Part shown: positions 63,118 to 64,000 of the stretch, one piece after another
How the letters are laid out: each line of letters opens with the position of its first letter
Position numbering within the stretch: the stretch's first letter is position 1
Source of the DNA: JANOBD01 sp031411495
GTDB taxonomy: Bacteria; Planctomycetota; Phycisphaerae; Tepidisphaerales; Tepidisphaeraceae
NCBI GenBank assembly: GCA_031411495.1
Contig: JANOBD010000180.1
Coordinates: forward strand, 1-64,000
Reading direction: 5' to 3'
DNA length: 64,000 nt
Translations under genes and position numbers: made by a program
The notes under the pieces: generated by a model
Told to the model about the DNA's origin: nothing
The model's input: only the letters and a program-made list of their open reading frames with translations
Database searches by the model: none

Positions 63118-64000
63118 ATGCGTTCGAGGCGCTCGATCAAACGACCCCCCGCGAGTTCGGCCGACCATTCAAATGTTGCGCGGCTGGACTCGCTCACGCC
63201 GCGACATGCGACGGTCCTCGGGCAGGTATGGTTCAACAAGGGATTGAGCCGCAGCGATCTGCACGTTCGAACAGGAATTCGTTTGCGAACGATCGGATCG
63301 GTGGTTGAAGACTTGCTCGCATGGGGGATCATTGAAGAAGGAACACCACGTGCCTCCGGAGTTGGACGGCCACAGGTGCCGCTGGCTGTTGCCGGGTCAA
63401 AACGTGAGATACTCGGCCTGTCCATGACGGCGCATCGCGTGATCGTGGTGACGGCGGGCCTGGACGGAAAGGTCGTTCGTCCCCCGATAAGCCTTGTCGT
63501 AAAGGGCGGCGATGACTTGGTCGCGGCGGCTGCAAAGCTGGTCCAGGAATACGCCGATGCCAAAACGCTTGCCATCGGCGTTGGACTGACGGGATTCGTC
63601 GACACCGAGATCGGCGACTGGCTCTTGAGTTCCGCGCATCCCGCAGACGACCGGATCAGTCTCAAACGACTCATCCGGGCAGCGGGGGTGATTCCGATTT
63701 CAATCAGCAACGAGCTTCATGCCATATCTGCTTCGGCCCGGCTCGCGGGAAGGCTTTCTGGCGGAGATTCGTTGTTGATTCATCTTGAAGACGGCCGAGT
63801 CGCGGCATCAATTCTTGTCGACGGAAAGCCCAACCGTGGAAGCGTCATGGCCGCAAATGAACTGGGCCATACGACGATGCCCATCGAGACCGAGCGTTGT
63901 TACTGTGGACGTGCCGGCTGTATCGAGAGGATATTCAGTAGCGAGTTTCTCGAGTCGCAAGGTTTCAAGAAGGGGTTCCGCGATGCGCTCTCCGGAAACA
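63118..64000 (+). CDS. ROK-family transcriptional regulator (3' end beyond window)
   Basis: The first ~294 codons are present from ATG 63118. Residues ~25-95 are a winged-helix domain (VLGQVWFNKGLSRSDLHVRTG, VVEDLLAWGIIEEG). The junction GVGRPQVPLAV leads into the ROK sugar-sensor fold (REILGLSMTAHR, IGVGLTGFVD, then NELGHTTMP and CYCGRAGCIE, the zinc-binding ROK signature). NagC/XylR-type ROK regulators repress sugar catabolism genes until a sugar binds. It is divergent from the SDR operon and is the second candidate for the shared operator. The ATG has no strong ribosome binding site. Confidence 0.85.
   Translation, partial: MRSRRSIKRPPASSADHSNVARLDSLTPRHATVLGQVWFNKGLSRSDLHVRTGIRLRTIGSVVEDLLAWGIIEEGTPRASGVGRPQVPLAVAGSKREILGLSMTAHRVIVVTAGLDGKVVRPPISLVVKGGDDLVAAAAKLVQEYADAKTLAIGVGLTGFVDTEIGDWLLSSAHPADDRISLKRLIRAAGVIPISISNELHAISASARLAGRLSGGDSLLIHLEDGRVAASILVDGKPNRGSVMAANELGHTTMPIETERCYCGRAGCIERIFSSEFLESQGFKKGFRDALSGN

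Noticed and set aside
1..64000. CRISPR arrays, rRNA genes, replication origin
   Set aside because: No regularly spaced repeats, rRNA core sequences, or DnaA-box clusters with dnaA/dnaN were seen.

Overview
The window is high-GC, gene-dense bacterial chromosome. Several marks point to a planctomycete of the Phycisphaerae type. These are C-terminal VPEP-TM-Arg sorting tails (PEP-CTERM) on four secreted proteins, dockerin-like FDDLL-x-LAQ-x-YG repeats in four proteins, an N-terminal LETRRLL motif on a metalloprotease, a prepilin with an H-X9-DG C-terminal motif, and pseudopilin genes. This placement is inference; no rRNA is present. Two tRNAs (Ala-GGC, Lys-UUU) were folded by eye.

Region 1 (1-30.7 kb) is mostly housekeeping and envelope genes: a BrkB-type membrane protein, oligopeptidase B, NusB, a PilZ-like protein, a UbiA prenyltransferase, phosphomannomutase/phosphoglucomutase, an APH-type kinase, a GH106-like glycosidase, a metzincin protease, TerC with a yybP-ykoY riboswitch, MetH, an acyltransferase, glycine C-acetyltransferase, a nucleotidyltransferase, RecO, and a PEP-CTERM protein with two aspartic-peptidase lobes. 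A small AT-richer patch (5.86-7.0 kb) holds a RAYT transposase, its repeats and a decayed integrase-type transposase.

Region 2 (30.8-36.65 kb) lies between tRNA-Lys and a decayed 36-bp copy of that tRNA's 3' end. It carries a tightly overlapping four-gene pseudopilin operon, gene remnants and a SOUL-family protein. It looks like an old tRNA-integrated segment without an integrase.

Region 3 (36.8-64 kb) appears to be a catabolic locus. It contains a sugar isomerase plus Gfo/Idh/MocA oxidoreductase, and a kinase plus divergent enolase paralog. A GntR-LacI-type regulator follows, then a long plus-strand run of PEP-CTERM proteins, a prepilin, family-10-like TIM-barrel proteins, an amidohydrolase-aminotransferase fusion and a zinc dehydrogenase. 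A leftward operon (SDR plus two tandem Cys/His-rich proteins resembling ATC hydrolases) and a divergent ROK regulator (cut by the window end) complete it. Three separate operons in this region share an unusual promoter: TGGC-N6-GCCA placed exactly 5 nt after the -35 box inside a 17-nt spacer. This makes a coordinated regulon likely and is the best candidate for an undescribed system.
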